Below are positions 42,906 to 52,233 of a stretch of DNA of 64,000 nt, one piece after another. Location: contig NZ_QGGH01000001.1 in NCBI RefSeq assembly GCF_003148495.1, positions 1,384,347 through 1,448,346 on the forward strand. The letters are read 5' to 3'. Under the pieces are notes generated by a model. That model had not been told where the DNA came from and ran no database searches. It saw only the letters and a list, made by a program, of their open reading frames with translations. A program made the position numbers and the translations under genes. The stretch's first letter is position 1; each line of letters begins with the position of its first letter. The stretch is from Mesorhizobium loti (GTDB lineage Bacteria > Pseudomonadota > Alphaproteobacteria > Rhizobiales > Rhizobiaceae).

Positions 42906-43880
42906 TCACGCCTTCTGCCTGGCCAACCGCTCCAGCGCATCCACAATCAGGTCACAAAACTTCGGATGGTCGAGCTTCATCGCCACGGTGTGGCGGAAGT
43001 CGGTCTGCTCGCTCGCCGTGCCGCCGAAATGGTGCATGCCGCCCATCTTCTCGAAATTGCAGACCGTCATGCCCTTGGTCCACCGGCCGGCAAGCTCGAC
43101 GCGGATATCGGCCTTCTCGGTGGTGAAGACGGTCGGGTCGATCATGGCCGCGACGCAGCATGCGTCATGGACGGCGGGATATTCGATCTGCAGCAGGCCG
43201 CCATGCGTGGTCGCGATGAACTCCCAGATATCGAGAATGAACTTGGCCATCGGGCCGCCGACGGCGCGCACCCGGTCCTGAAGCTCTTTGGTGGCGAGCG
43301 CCTGATGGGTGAGGTCGAGCCCCACCATGGTGACGTCCCAGTTGGCCCGGAACACCACGTCTGCGGCTTCCGGATCGCCATAGACGTTGAACTCCGCCGC
43401 GGGCGTGATGTTGCCCCTGGTATAGCTCCCGCCCATGGCGACGACCCGCTTCACCCGCTCGACGATGCGAGGGTCCTTGCGCACGGCAAGCGCGATGTTG
43501 GTGTAGGGACCGACCGGCACCAGCGTGACCGTCTTCGGCGCATGCGCCATGACGGTGTCGATGATGAAGTCGACGGCATGCCGCTTGTCGAGCTCGAACG
43601 AGGCGGGCGGCAGTACGGGGCCGTCGAGCCCGGTATCACCATGGATCTCGACGGCCAGCACCTGATCGATGATGAGCGGGCCGGGAGAGCCCTTCGCCAC
43701 CGGCACCTTGATGCCATAGGCGGTGCATACCGAAAGGGCATTGCGCGTGGTGTTCTCGACATTGTGGTTGCCCGAAACCGTCGTGATGCCGAGAAGATCG
43801 ATCTTTGGGTTGCCTGCCGCCAGCAGGATGGCGATGGCGTCATCATGCCCAGGGTCGCAGTCCAGGATGATTTTCTCCAT
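42906..43880 (-). CDS. nucleoside hydrolase
   Basis: A 324-residue inosine-uridine-type hydrolase. DCDPGHDDA near the N-terminus is the DxDxxxDD calcium site of the IUNH fold. KVPVAKGSPGPL, VTLVPVGPYTNIALAV and the C-terminal DACCVAAMIDPTVF (with the metal-binding Asp) complete the family signature. It releases free base and ribose from nucleosides. Cytoplasmic. Transport genes are not adjacent. The chosen ATG stands just before EKIILD. Confidence 0.92.
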   Translation of the reverse strand: MEKIILDCDPGHDDAIAILLAAGNPKIDLLGITTVSGNHNVENTTRNALSVCTAYGIKVPVAKGSPGPLIIDQVLAVEIHGDTGLDGPVLPPASFELDKRHAVDFIIDTVMAHAPKTVTLVPVGPYTNIALAVRKDPRIVERVKRVVAMGGSYTRGNITPAAEFNVYGDPEAADVVFRANWDVTMVGLDLTHQALATKELQDRVRAVGGPMAKFILDIWEFIATTHGGLLQIEYPAVHDACCVAAMIDPTVFTTEKADIRVELAGRWTKGMTVCNFEKMGGMHHFGGTASEQTDFRHTVAMKLDHPKFCDLIVDALERLARQKA

Positions 43881-43995
43881 GGTGGGCACCTCCCTTGCCG
43901 GCCGAATCTGCTGGAACAAGAGACTGCCGTGCCCGCGCCGTCAAGGTTCTGGTGCTCGACCGATCCAGAGCCACTTGGGCCCTGCGTAGCCCCGC

Positions 43996-45654
43996 TTACC
44001 CCTTCCGCTTCTCCACCTCGGCCTTCCTCAGCAGGAACCGCTGGATCTTGCCACTCGGCGTCTTCGGCAGTTCGCTGACGAACTCGACCTCGCGCGGATA
44101 GGCATGGGCCGAGAGGCGCTTGCGGACGTGCTGCGCCAGTTCCTCGGCCAGCGCTTCGCTGCCTTGAAAGGCAGGCGCCAGGATGACGAAGGCCTTGACG
44201 ATTTCGGTGCGCTGCGGGTCGGGCACACCGACGACCGCTGCCTCGTTGACCGCCGGATGTTCGATCAGCGCGCTTTCGACGTCGAACGGGCCGATGCGGT
44301 AGCCGGCGGAGGTGATGACGTCGTCGGCGCGGCCTATGAAGCTGATCGAACCATCGGGCTCGAACTCGACCGTGTCGCCGGTGCGGTAGTAGCCGCCGGC
44401 TATGGCCGGCGTTTCGGCCTGGTGATAGCCGCCGAACCAGCGCAGCGGCGAGTTGGCGATGTCGACGGCGAGGATGCCGGGCTGGTTGGGGCCAAGCTCC
44501 TGGCCCGCTTCGTCGAGCACGACGATGCGGTAGCCCGGCATGGCAAAGCCGGCCGAGCCCTGGCGCACGGGGTGCGACAGGCCGTGATGGTTGTTGACCA
44601 TCATGCCGTTCTCGGTCTGGCCGTAATGGTCATGGATCGGGGCGCCGAGATGGGCGTCGAACCAGCGGATCACTTCCGGGTTGAGCGGCTCGCCGGCGCT
44701 GCTCACCACGCGCAGCCGGCCCTTGACGCGGGCGGCTGCCTCGGGTCCTTCGGCCAGCAGCAGACGGAAGGCGGTGGGCGAACCGGCAAGGCTGGTGACG
44801 CCGAGGCGCTCGATGATGTCGTAGGTGCTTTTGGCGGTGAAGGCGCCCTCATTGAAGGTTGTGGCGATGCCGAGCAGCAGGGGACCCGTGATGGCGTAGT
44901 AGAGGCCGTAGGCCCAGCCGGGATCGGCGATGTTCCAGAAGACGTCGTCGGGCCTCAGGCCGATGGCATCGCGCATATAGGCGCCAAACGCCATCAGCGC
45001 ACTGAGCGGCACCGGCACGCCCTTGGGGAACCCTGTCGTGCCCGAGGTCGACATCATCATGAACAAATCGTCGCCCCTGCGCATCACCGGCTGGCACTCG
45101 GGTGAGGCGGCGGCGAACGCAACGCGGAAATCGATGTCGCCTGACGGCAAGGCTTCGCCTGGGGCAAGGATGGTCGCAACGCGCGGACAGTCCTCCACCT
45201 CGTCGAGCTTGCCGCGATTGGCTGTGTTGGTGACGACGAGCTTGGCGCCACTGGTCTTCAGCCGGTGGTCGATGGCCTTCGGTCCGAAGGCGGTGAAGAG
45301 CGGCTGGTAGACCGCGCCGATGCGCCAGGTGCCGAGGATGAGCGCCACGAGTTCGGGAATGCGCGGCAGCATGCCGGCGACGACGTCGCCGCGGCCGACG
45401 CCGGCCTGTTTGAGGACATTGCCGACGCGCGCGGACATGTCCTTGAGGTCGTCGAAGCTGAATTCCCGCAACTCGCCGCCGGCGGAGATGGCGCGCAGCG
45501 CCAACCGGTTCTGGCCGGTGTGGCGATCGCAGCATTCGATGCAGGCGTTGATGCCCGTGGCGGGATCGCCCTGAAGTTTTGCGATCTCATCCTCGATGCG
45601 AAAGTGCGCAATGGCATCGGTGTAGCGCGGCAGCGGCGCCGGTGTCTTTGTCAT
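43996..45654 (-). CDS. acyl-CoA synthetase (acetate-CoA-ligase-like)
   Basis: A 552-residue ANL-superfamily enzyme with the acyl-CoA-synthetase layout: MSTSGTTGFPKGVPVPL is the P-loop, DHYGQTENGMMV the A5 motif (YGQTE), YYRTGDTVEFEPDG the A7 motif and PKTPSGKIQRFLL the A10 motif with the catalytic Lys. It activates an acyl group as acyl-AMP and then CoA thioester. The N-terminus resembles AcsA-like medium-chain and benzoate-type members; chain specificity not inferable. It diverges from the KamA-like gene, which may or may not be meaningful. Confidence 0.9.
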   Translation of the reverse strand: MTKTPAPLPRYTDAIAHFRIEDEIAKLQGDPATGINACIECCDRHTGQNRLALRAISAGGELREFSFDDLKDMSARVGNVLKQAGVGRGDVVAGMLPRIPELVALILGTWRIGAVYQPLFTAFGPKAIDHRLKTSGAKLVVTNTANRGKLDEVEDCPRVATILAPGEALPSGDIDFRVAFAAASPECQPVMRRGDDLFMMMSTSGTTGFPKGVPVPLSALMAFGAYMRDAIGLRPDDVFWNIADPGWAYGLYYAITGPLLLGIATTFNEGAFTAKSTYDIIERLGVTSLAGSPTAFRLLLAEGPEAAARVKGRLRVVSSAGEPLNPEVIRWFDAHLGAPIHDHYGQTENGMMVNNHHGLSHPVRQGSAGFAMPGYRIVVLDEAGQELGPNQPGILAVDIANSPLRWFGGYHQAETPAIAGGYYRTGDTVEFEPDGSISFIGRADDVITSAGYRIGPFDVESALIEHPAVNEAAVVGVPDPQRTEIVKAFVILAPAFQGSEALAEELAQHVRKRLSAHAYPREVEFVSELPKTPSGKIQRFLLRKAEVEKRKG

Positions 45655-45867
45655 AGCAGTCCTCCCTGGCGCCGCCGCATCTTCCCCATGCGGCGCTGTC
45701 GCGTGTGAGCTTGCCTGAAATTGCTGGCGTGGTCGATGCGGCGAAAGTTGGTGGGCGGCAAGGTTGGCGCGAAGGATCACAGCGCTGACAATCTGCGGCA
45801 ATGCACGTGGTTGACGCGCCCGCCCATCCGGCCGATAGCACCGCCAGAATTGCCCCGAGAAACTCCG

Positions 45868-46977
45868 ATGCCTTCAGACACCAACCTCCACGATGCGGCC
45901 GCCGACCCCGACACTGCCTGGCAGGCCGACGTCCGCGCCGGCGTGCGCCATGTGCGCGATCTCGCCTCCCTGCCGCTGTCGCCGGCCGAGCGCGCGGCGG
46001 CTCAAGTCGCGGCGGCGAACCACAAGGTGCGCATTCCCAAAGCCTACCTCGACCTGATCGACTGGAACGACCCCGCCGACCCCATCCGGGCGCAGGTCAT
46101 CCCGTCGCCAGGCGAGCTGGAGGAGGCCGACGGCGAACTCGACGATCCGATCGCCGACCATGAATTCAGCCCGGTGCCGCGATTGACGCATCGCCATGCC
46201 GACCGGGTGCTGTTGTTCCCGACCTATCAATGCGCGGTCTATTGCCGGTTCTGCTTCCGCAAGGAATCGCTGACCTCGATCGGCCGTGGCTATACGCGTG
46301 AGGCGCTGGAACCGGCGCTGGCCTATATATCGGACCATCCCGAAATCCGCGAGGTGATCCTGACCGGCGGCGATCCGCTGTCGCTGCCCGACAAGGCACT
46401 GGCCGAAATCCTCGCGCGCATCGAAGCGATCCCGCATGTGCGTCTGCTGCGCATCCACACGCGCGTTCCGGTGGCGCTGCCGTCGCGCATCACGTCTGGG
46501 CTGGTCGCGGCCCTGCAGGGTCGGCTGATGGTCACCGTGGTCACCCATTTCAACCACGCGCGCGAGATCACATCCGCGACCGAGATGGCCTGCCGCACGC
46601 TGCGCCATGCCGGCTTCGTGCTGCTCAACCAGAGCGTTCTGCTCAAGGGCGTCAACGACACGGTCGAGGTGCTGGAGGAGCTCTGCCGCGAGCTGATGTA
46701 TCGGCTCGGCGTCAAACCCTATTACCTCCACCATGGCGACCTCGCGCGCGGCATGGCGCACAGGCGCACGACGATTGCGCAGGGCCAGGCGCTGGCCGGC
46801 GCGCTGCGGGCACGGCTGTCGGGTATCTGCAACCCCGTCTATGTGCTCGACCTGCCGGAAGGCGGCGGCAAGGTGCCGATCGGGCCTTGCTATGTCGAGG
46901 CGCGGGACGGGGAGAACTGGCGGCTGCGCGGGCCCGACGGCGAGGTGAGGGACTATACGGAAATTGTTGGCGAATAG
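45868..46977 (+). CDS. lysine-2,3-aminomutase-like radical SAM enzyme
   Basis: A 369-residue KamA-type enzyme. TYQCAVYCRFCFRKE is the CxxxCxxC motif for the 4Fe-4S/SAM cluster (Cys122, Cys126, Cys129), and DLPEGGGKVP carries the PLP-binding Lys335. LILTGGDPLSL is also family-typical. LAM converts L-lysine to (3S)-beta-lysine; some relatives (EpmB) modify EF-P. EpmA/EF-P partners are not adjacent. It lies 9 bp from the convergent PPTase gene of the NRPS locus, raising the possibility that its product feeds the NRPS. Confidence 0.85.
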   Translation: MPSDTNLHDAAADPDTAWQADVRAGVRHVRDLASLPLSPAERAAAQVAAANHKVRIPKAYLDLIDWNDPADPIRAQVIPSPGELEEADGELDDPIADHEFSPVPRLTHRHADRVLLFPTYQCAVYCRFCFRKESLTSIGRGYTREALEPALAYISDHPEIREVILTGGDPLSLPDKALAEILARIEAIPHVRLLRIHTRVPVALPSRITSGLVAALQGRLMVTVVTHFNHAREITSATEMACRTLRHAGFVLLNQSVLLKGVNDTVEVLEELCRELMYRLGVKPYYLHHGDLARGMAHRRTTIAQGQALAGALRARLSGICNPVYVLDLPEGGGKVPIGPCYVEARDGENWRLRGPDGEVRDYTEIVGE

Positions 46978-46986
46978 GGCTGCGCG

Positions 46987-47643
46987 CTATCGCGCATCCC
47001 CATCGACAAACGCCAACACGACCACGCGCGGGGCGATGCAGTAGGCGAGGCTGGCTTTGCGGCCTGTCTTCGTCGTCGCGTGGCCTGCGTTCAAGTCGAC
47101 GGTGATGTCCTCATAGCCCAGTACCTCGCGATCGAGCGGATAGGCGGCCTTGTAGACCGCTTCCTTGGCGGCAAAGAGGATGCGGCCGGCAAGATGCCGG
47201 TCCGCGGCCTCTATCCTGTCTGAAGGGATTGCAACGAGCGCGAAGATGTCATCGGGGAGAGGCTGCGCGGGCTCGACGTCGATGCCCAGTGAACGGATGT
47301 GGCCAACGAGCGCAACCGTCGCCACGGCCATGTCGTCGTCGTGAGCCAGCGATCCGGTTATCCCATCGGGCCAGGCGGGTGCACCGGATGGCGCGCGCAG
47401 GATGGCGAAATCGTTGACGCCAAGTTCCGTCAACAGCCCGTGCGCGATCCATCGGGCCGCGCCGCTGGCCCGCCGCATGGCAGGCTGACGCGCGGGGATG
47501 GAATGCGCTTCCTCGGGCGAGAGATGGGCCTCGTCGCCGTCGCTTATGACCCGGCATCCGACCCGGACGCTGGCGGGCGCGATGGCGATCATCGCCTGCA
47601 GCAGGGATGTTTGCGCAAGCGCGATTTCAGGGGAGGGCGTCAC
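46987..47643 (-). CDS. 4'-phosphopantetheinyl transferase (Sfp/EntD-type)
   Basis: A 218-residue PPTase of the EntD class: GSLAHDDD holds His101, GIDVEP the Mg-binding Asp122 and Glu124, and FAAKEAVYKA the KE pair (Lys160, Glu161). It loads the phosphopantetheine arm on carrier proteins. Its stop is near the KamA gene and its start overlaps the end of the GNAT gene by 4 bp, so it belongs to the same minus-strand operon as the NRPS, whose carrier domain is the obvious target. Confidence 0.9.
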   Translation of the reverse strand: MTPSPEIALAQTSLLQAMIAIAPASVRVGCRVISDGDEAHLSPEEAHSIPARQPAMRRASGAARWIAHGLLTELGVNDFAILRAPSGAPAWPDGITGSLAHDDDMAVATVALVGHIRSLGIDVEPAQPLPDDIFALVAIPSDRIEAADRHLAGRILFAAKEAVYKAAYPLDREVLGYEDITVDLNAGHATTKTGRKASLAYCIAPRVVVLAFVDGDAR

Positions 47644-48137
47644 AGATCGCTCATCCCTGCGACAAGGCCGAGGACGGCGATCATTTCTCCGTCCTCGTCG
47701 ATGCCTTGTTCCACGAAGCCGGCGGCGCGATAGAGGTGGCGTGCGGCCTCATTCTCGGGCTCGTAGCAGATCGAAACCTCGCGCACATGGGCGAGATTGC
47801 CGATCTCGTCGAGCAAGGCGCGCAATGCGGCCTTGCCATAGCCTTTGCCTTGCTGGGCGCGGTCGATCATGAAGCGGTAGACCAGCGCCTCGTCTTCCGA
47901 CGCATCGTACATCAGGAACCCGACGACACGGGTCCCGGCCATGATGACGCGCGGCCGCGCGTCTTCGTCGGTTTCGGCTTCTTCCAGCGACTCTGCATTG
48001 CTGGCGACGAAATCCATCTGCTCCGGAGCGAGCTCCAGGGCCGCGACCAGGGCACGGTTGGCCCCGGTCACGGAAACGAGACGGATGTCCGCGCTCTTCA
48101 AGCCGATGCCTTCTTCAAGCCGAAGCCCGGGAGCCAT
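47640..48137 (-). CDS. GNAT-family N-acetyltransferase
   Basis: A 165-residue acetyltransferase with QQGKGYGKAAL as the acetyl-CoA-binding Q/R-x-x-G-x-G/A loop, FLMYDASEDEALVYRFMID as the preceding beta strands, and ENEAARHLYRAAGFVEQG as the C-terminal GNAT end (NxxAxxxYxxxGF). It probably acts on an amine or polyamine. It overlaps the NRPS 3' end by about 23 nt and the PPTase start by 4 nt, so it is tightly coupled in the operon and may acetylate the NRPS product or confer self-protection. Confidence 0.85.
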   Translation of the reverse strand: MAPGLRLEEGIGLKSADIRLVSVTGANRALVAALELAPEQMDFVASNAESLEEAETDEDARPRVIMAGTRVVGFLMYDASEDEALVYRFMIDRAQQGKGYGKAALRALLDEIGNLAHVREVSICYEPENEAARHLYRAAGFVEQGIDEDGEMIAVLGLVAGMSDL

Positions 48138-51100
48138 CGTCGGTGATCGGCTCGACGAAGCGATGAAGCTTGGCCGGGTTGCCGCGCCATATGGAGTAGG
48201 GCTCCAGCTCTTCACCCTTCATCACGAAGGAATCGACATCGGCCACCGAGCCTTCGCCCATCACGACGCCGTAGTGGACAAAGGCTGAAGGCCCGAGCGT
48301 GCAGCCATTGCCGATGCGGATGTAATCGGACTTGAACGCGCCTTCCTCCAGCGAATGGGCCTGGATGACGCAGCCCTCGTTGAGGGTGACGTCGTCGCCG
48401 ATCTCGACCAGCGAGCGCTCGGTCAGGTTGCTGCCGCCGTCATAGACGCGCTTGCCGACCTTGACGCCGAGCAGGCGCAGGATCATCGGCCGGAACGGCG
48501 TGCCGCTGAACAGGCGCACGATCGGCGAATCCGCGAGCTTCCAGTGGCGTTCGTGGCGCCAGAACGCGACGTCGTAGATCGTCGTCATTTGCGGCTTCAA
48601 CCGGCCAAAACCAAGGCTGGCCCGCTCGACCAGGATGTAGAACGGAATGGTGATCGCCGAGGTCAGGAGCACGGCGACGAACAGCGCCACCTCAGCCCAT
48701 TCGGTGTAGTAGTTCAGCGCCCGATCCCAGATCGCCAGCGTGGCGAACAGCATGACCCATTGCGTTGCGATGAACAGAAGGATCGTCACCAGGTTGTGGC
48801 GGTTCTTGTGCCGGATGCGCTGGCGCCGGTCAGCCTCGTCGACGCCAGCGATGAGTTCCTTGTCGCGGTTGACCATGCGCGGGATTTCAAAGGCAGGCGA
48901 ACCGAGAAGCCCGACATTCTCGCGCAACGGCCCATCGATGGGAATCATCACCTTGGTGCCGAGCAGGACGTTGTCGCCGGTGCGCCCGTCCGGCGGATAG
49001 TAGATGTTGTTGCCGAGATAGTTGCGCTCGCCGATGCGCGTCGGCTCGAGCCGGAAGGCGGAGGCGGATTTGTGCATGTTGATCATGAACAATCCGTCCG
49101 ACACCATGGTCTCGGTGCCGATCTCGCACAGAAGCGGGTTTTCGTGCTGCTGGTTGCTGCCGAAGTTGGAACCTGTCTGCACCACCTTGTTGAGGTTCCA
49201 GCCGATGGCGCTGATATAGTGCACGATCGCCGAGCTGTCGCCGAACAGGAGGCCGAGCACGCGGGAGTTGCTGGTGAATTCAGCGGCGGTCTGCAGCCAG
49301 TAGCGGAAGCCGTAAAGCGTGTAGGTGCGGCCTGGCTTCAGGATCAGGTTTGTCAGGCGCGGCACCAGCGTCGCCGCCAGGAAGGCCACCGCGATATAGC
49401 CGAAAAGCGTGACCGTGGTGCCGATCGCGACAAGGCCGATCGTCTCCTGATAGTCGTCGCCGACATTCTCCCAATAGCTGTGGAACAGCAGCGGCAGCGG
49501 GATGACAACGGCAAACAGCCCGATCAGCTGGACCGCTTCGAAGAGGAAGCGGCGGATGTTGGAAGGATCGACATTGCGCACCTTGCAATAGTCGGCCGTG
49601 GTCGGCACGGCCGGCGACCCATGCCAGTGTTCACCGTCCGGGATGCTTTGCCCGCGCAGTAGCGCGGACGCATGGCCGAGCTGGGCGCCGTTGCCGATCG
49701 CGGTGTCGATGTCGAGCGTTGAACCCACACCCACGAAGGCATCGCGGCCGATGGAGAGCGGACCCATATGGATGTAGCCGGACTGCGCGCGAAAGCCGAG
49801 GATCAGCGATTCCTTGCGCAGGATGGTGTTGGCGCCAATTGAAATCAGATCCGTGCAGACGGGTACGGATTTGGATTCGATGACCGCGTTTTTCCCGATC
49901 CTGGTGCCCAGAAGCTGCAGATAGAAGCTGTAGAGCGGGCTGCCGCGGAACAGGACGACGGGCGCGGTGCGGATCAGTGTCTTGACGATCCAGAAGCGAT
50001 AGTAGCGCAGGCCCCAGATGGGAAAGGCCTCTGCCTTCCAGCGGCCGATGAGCACCCATTTCGCAAGGACGGCGAAGCCCGTCATGCCGAAGAACACGCC
50101 GGTCGAGAGCACCACGCACCTGATATAGAGCTGCAGCGGATCGTCGAGCGCGTCATACATCCAGTTGAGGCCGCCATTGATCGCCCACAAAGCGACATAG
50201 CTGTAGAGCCCGTAGAACAGCAGCTGCGCGGCGCCGCAGGTCCAGTAGGCAAAATTCGAGGCCCGGCGGGTGAGGACAGGCTCATTGGTGGCCGTCGTCA
50301 TCTCCTCCGCCCCGCCCAGATGGAGCGCCAGGCGCGCCACGGTCGGATGGAGATAGATGTCGCGCATCGACGCCGTCGCCCATTCCTTCCTGGTGCGCAC
50401 GCGGGCGCAGAAATGGGCCATAAGCAGGGAGTTGGCGCCGAGATCGTCGAAGAAATTGTCCTCGACGGACACCTCGTCGAATTTCAACACGGTGGCCAAT
50501 GCTTCGGCCAGGAAGCGCTCGTCGTCATTGCCGGGTGCCACCATCGCGCGATCGGCCGAAAGCCGGACGCTTGTCGGTTTCGGCAGCTGGCGCAGGTCCA
50601 CCTTGTTGGACACCGTCATCGGGATCGCCGGCAGCTCCTCCAGATAGGAGGGCACCATGTAATCCGGCAGGCGCCGCTTCATCGTCTGGGCAAGATCGGC
50701 GCGGGAAATCGCCGGCACGCCAGCCTTGGGCGCATAATAGGCGACGAGTTCGACGCGGCCGGGCTCGATCTCCCAGGTGGTGACGGCAGCCTGCGCGATC
50801 TCGGGCTGGTCGAGCAGCACCGCCTCGATCTCGCCGAGCTCGATGCGGTAGCCGCGGATCTTCACCTGGGTGTCGATGCGCCCGGCATATTCGATCTCGC
50901 CGATATCGTTGATGCGGCCAAGGTCGCCCGTCCGGTAGATGCGCCTGGACGGGTTGTTCGGCAGGCCGAGAAAATCGGCGATGAATTTCTGTTCGGTCAG
51001 GTCGGGCCTGTTGAGATAGCCGACCGCGAGCCCGATGCCGGCGATGCCGATCTCGCCCAGTTCACCAGGCTCGGCTAGTTGCGGCAGCGAAGCGTCGAGA

Positions 51101-52233
51101 ATGACGATCGAGTAGGTCGGCAGCGGCGCGCCGATGGTGACGGGACTGTCAGGCGTCAGCGCGCCCATGGTTGCTGTGACGGTCGCCTCGGTGGGGCCGT
51201 AGGTGTTGAGGATCTGCCGCCCCGGCTTCGACCAGCGCACCACCAGATTGTGCGGGCAGGCCTCGCCGCCCACCAGAAGCGTGCGCAGGCTGGGCACGTC
51301 TGATGTCATCGACGACAGAAGCGTCGGGCTGCAGGCCATGCAGGTGATGTCGTGATGTCTTAGGAAATCGGCCAGTTCCTCGCCCACCAGCGGCATCTGG
51401 CCAGGAGCCGGCACCACCGTCGCGCCGGCGACAAACGGCACCCAGATCTCTTCGGAGGAAAAGTCGAAGGCGATGGTCATGCCCTGATAGACACGGTCAC
51501 CCGGCCGGTAGCCGTAGGAGGCGGCGGCGACGCGGATGAAGTTGACGAAGCTCTGGTGCTTGATGACCACGCCCTTGGGTTTGCCGGTCGTGCCCGAGGT
51601 GTAGAGGATGTAGCAGGTGTCATCGGCTGAAGCGGTTTTCGCCTGCGGCTTCAGCGGCGCGTCGGACTGTTTGGAGATCTCGGCAGCAGCGCTGTCGATC
51701 AGCAGATGCGGAACCGGCAGTTGACCGGCGCGCGACGCATAGGCGGCGATGGTGACGATGAGGCTGACGCTGGCGTCTTCGATGATGAGCGTCATCCGCT
51801 CTTCGGGAAACGCGGTGGCCAGCGGCACGAAGGCTGCACCCGCCTTCATCACCGCCAGCAGCGCGACATAGGTCTCCGCCGAGCGGTCGAGAATGAGCCC
51901 GACCCGGTGGCCCGGCCGCACACCGCGCTTGACCAGCAGGCGGGCGAACTGGTTGGCGCGGCTGTCCAGCTCCCGATAGGTCCAGACACGCCCGTCGGAG
52001 ATCACCGCCGGCAGCGCCGCGAATGTCTGCGCGAGCTCTTCGAACACCGTATCGAGCCGCTCGCCGGGCAGGCCTTGCCGGGCAAAGTCGGCGCCCGTCA
52101 GGATTTGCCCGCGTGCGACTGTTGCGGGGGCTGTTTTTACCAGCGCATCGAGGCTTGCCAAGCCGGTTTCGGGCTGGCTGTCCGATCGGTCCCTGTCCAG
52201 TCCGGCGATATCGAGACCGTGATCCATTTCCAT
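48115..52233 (-). CDS. Pls/PosA-type non-ribosomal peptide synthetase
   Basis: A 1372-residue protein. Adenylation domain (TSGTTG at 212-217, FDFSSEEIW with Asp257 at the 235 position, NTYGPTEAT, YRTGD, K544), then a carrier domain (DDLGANSLL, Ser602). The C-terminal half has six predicted membrane helices in three pairs, alternating with three hexapeptide (left-handed beta-helix) domains (IGANTILRKESLILGF, IGERNYLGNNIYYPP, IGDDVTLNEGCVI). This is the topology of epsilon-poly-lysine synthetase relatives (TIGR02353 terminal domain). No condensation domain is present. An NRPS-code reading by eye gives D-F-E-A-L-G-T-V-T-K. Start MEMDHG, with GGGA upstream. Confidence 0.9.
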   Translation of the reverse strand: MEMDHGLDIAGLDRDRSDSQPETGLASLDALVKTAPATVARGQILTGADFARQGLPGERLDTVFEELAQTFAALPAVISDGRVWTYRELDSRANQFARLLVKRGVRPGHRVGLILDRSAETYVALLAVMKAGAAFVPLATAFPEERMTLIIEDASVSLIVTIAAYASRAGQLPVPHLLIDSAAAEISKQSDAPLKPQAKTASADDTCYILYTSGTTGKPKGVVIKHQSFVNFIRVAAASYGYRPGDRVYQGMTIAFDFSSEEIWVPFVAGATVVPAPGQMPLVGEELADFLRHHDITCMACSPTLLSSMTSDVPSLRTLLVGGEACPHNLVVRWSKPGRQILNTYGPTEATVTATMGALTPDSPVTIGAPLPTYSIVILDASLPQLAEPGELGEIGIAGIGLAVGYLNRPDLTEQKFIADFLGLPNNPSRRIYRTGDLGRINDIGEIEYAGRIDTQVKIRGYRIELGEIEAVLLDQPEIAQAAVTTWEIEPGRVELVAYYAPKAGVPAISRADLAQTMKRRLPDYMVPSYLEELPAIPMTVSNKVDLRQLPKPTSVRLSADRAMVAPGNDDERFLAEALATVLKFDEVSVEDNFFDDLGANSLLMAHFCARVRTRKEWATASMRDIYLHPTVARLALHLGGAEEMTTATNEPVLTRRASNFAYWTCGAAQLLFYGLYSYVALWAINGGLNWMYDALDDPLQLYIRCVVLSTGVFFGMTGFAVLAKWVLIGRWKAEAFPIWGLRYYRFWIVKTLIRTAPVVLFRGSPLYSFYLQLLGTRIGKNAVIESKSVPVCTDLISIGANTILRKESLILGFRAQSGYIHMGPLSIGRDAFVGVGSTLDIDTAIGNGAQLGHASALLRGQSIPDGEHWHGSPAVPTTADYCKVRNVDPSNIRRFLFEAVQLIGLFAVVIPLPLLFHSYWENVGDDYQETIGLVAIGTTVTLFGYIAVAFLAATLVPRLTNLILKPGRTYTLYGFRYWLQTAAEFTSNSRVLGLLFGDSSAIVHYISAIGWNLNKVVQTGSNFGSNQQHENPLLCEIGTETMVSDGLFMINMHKSASAFRLEPTRIGERNYLGNNIYYPPDGRTGDNVLLGTKVMIPIDGPLRENVGLLGSPAFEIPRMVNRDKELIAGVDEADRRQRIRHKNRHNLVTILLFIATQWVMLFATLAIWDRALNYYTEWAEVALFVAVLLTSAITIPFYILVERASLGFGRLKPQMTTIYDVAFWRHERHWKLADSPIVRLFSGTPFRPMILRLLGVKVGKRVYDGGSNLTERSLVEIGDDVTLNEGCVIQAHSLEEGAFKSDYIRIGNGCTLGPSAFVHYGVVMGEGSVADVDSFVMKGEELEPYSIWRGNPAKLHRFVEPITDDGSRASA

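Noticed and set aside
45868..46977. EpmB (EF-P lysine aminomutase) as the sole reading of the KamA-like gene
   Set aside because: EpmA and EF-P genes are absent here, but EpmB-like activity cannot be excluded, so a general KamA-like call was kept.
46987..48137. PPTase as the fatty-acid AcpS
   Set aside because: Length and motifs are of the EntD/Sfp type, and AcpS is shorter (about 130 residues).
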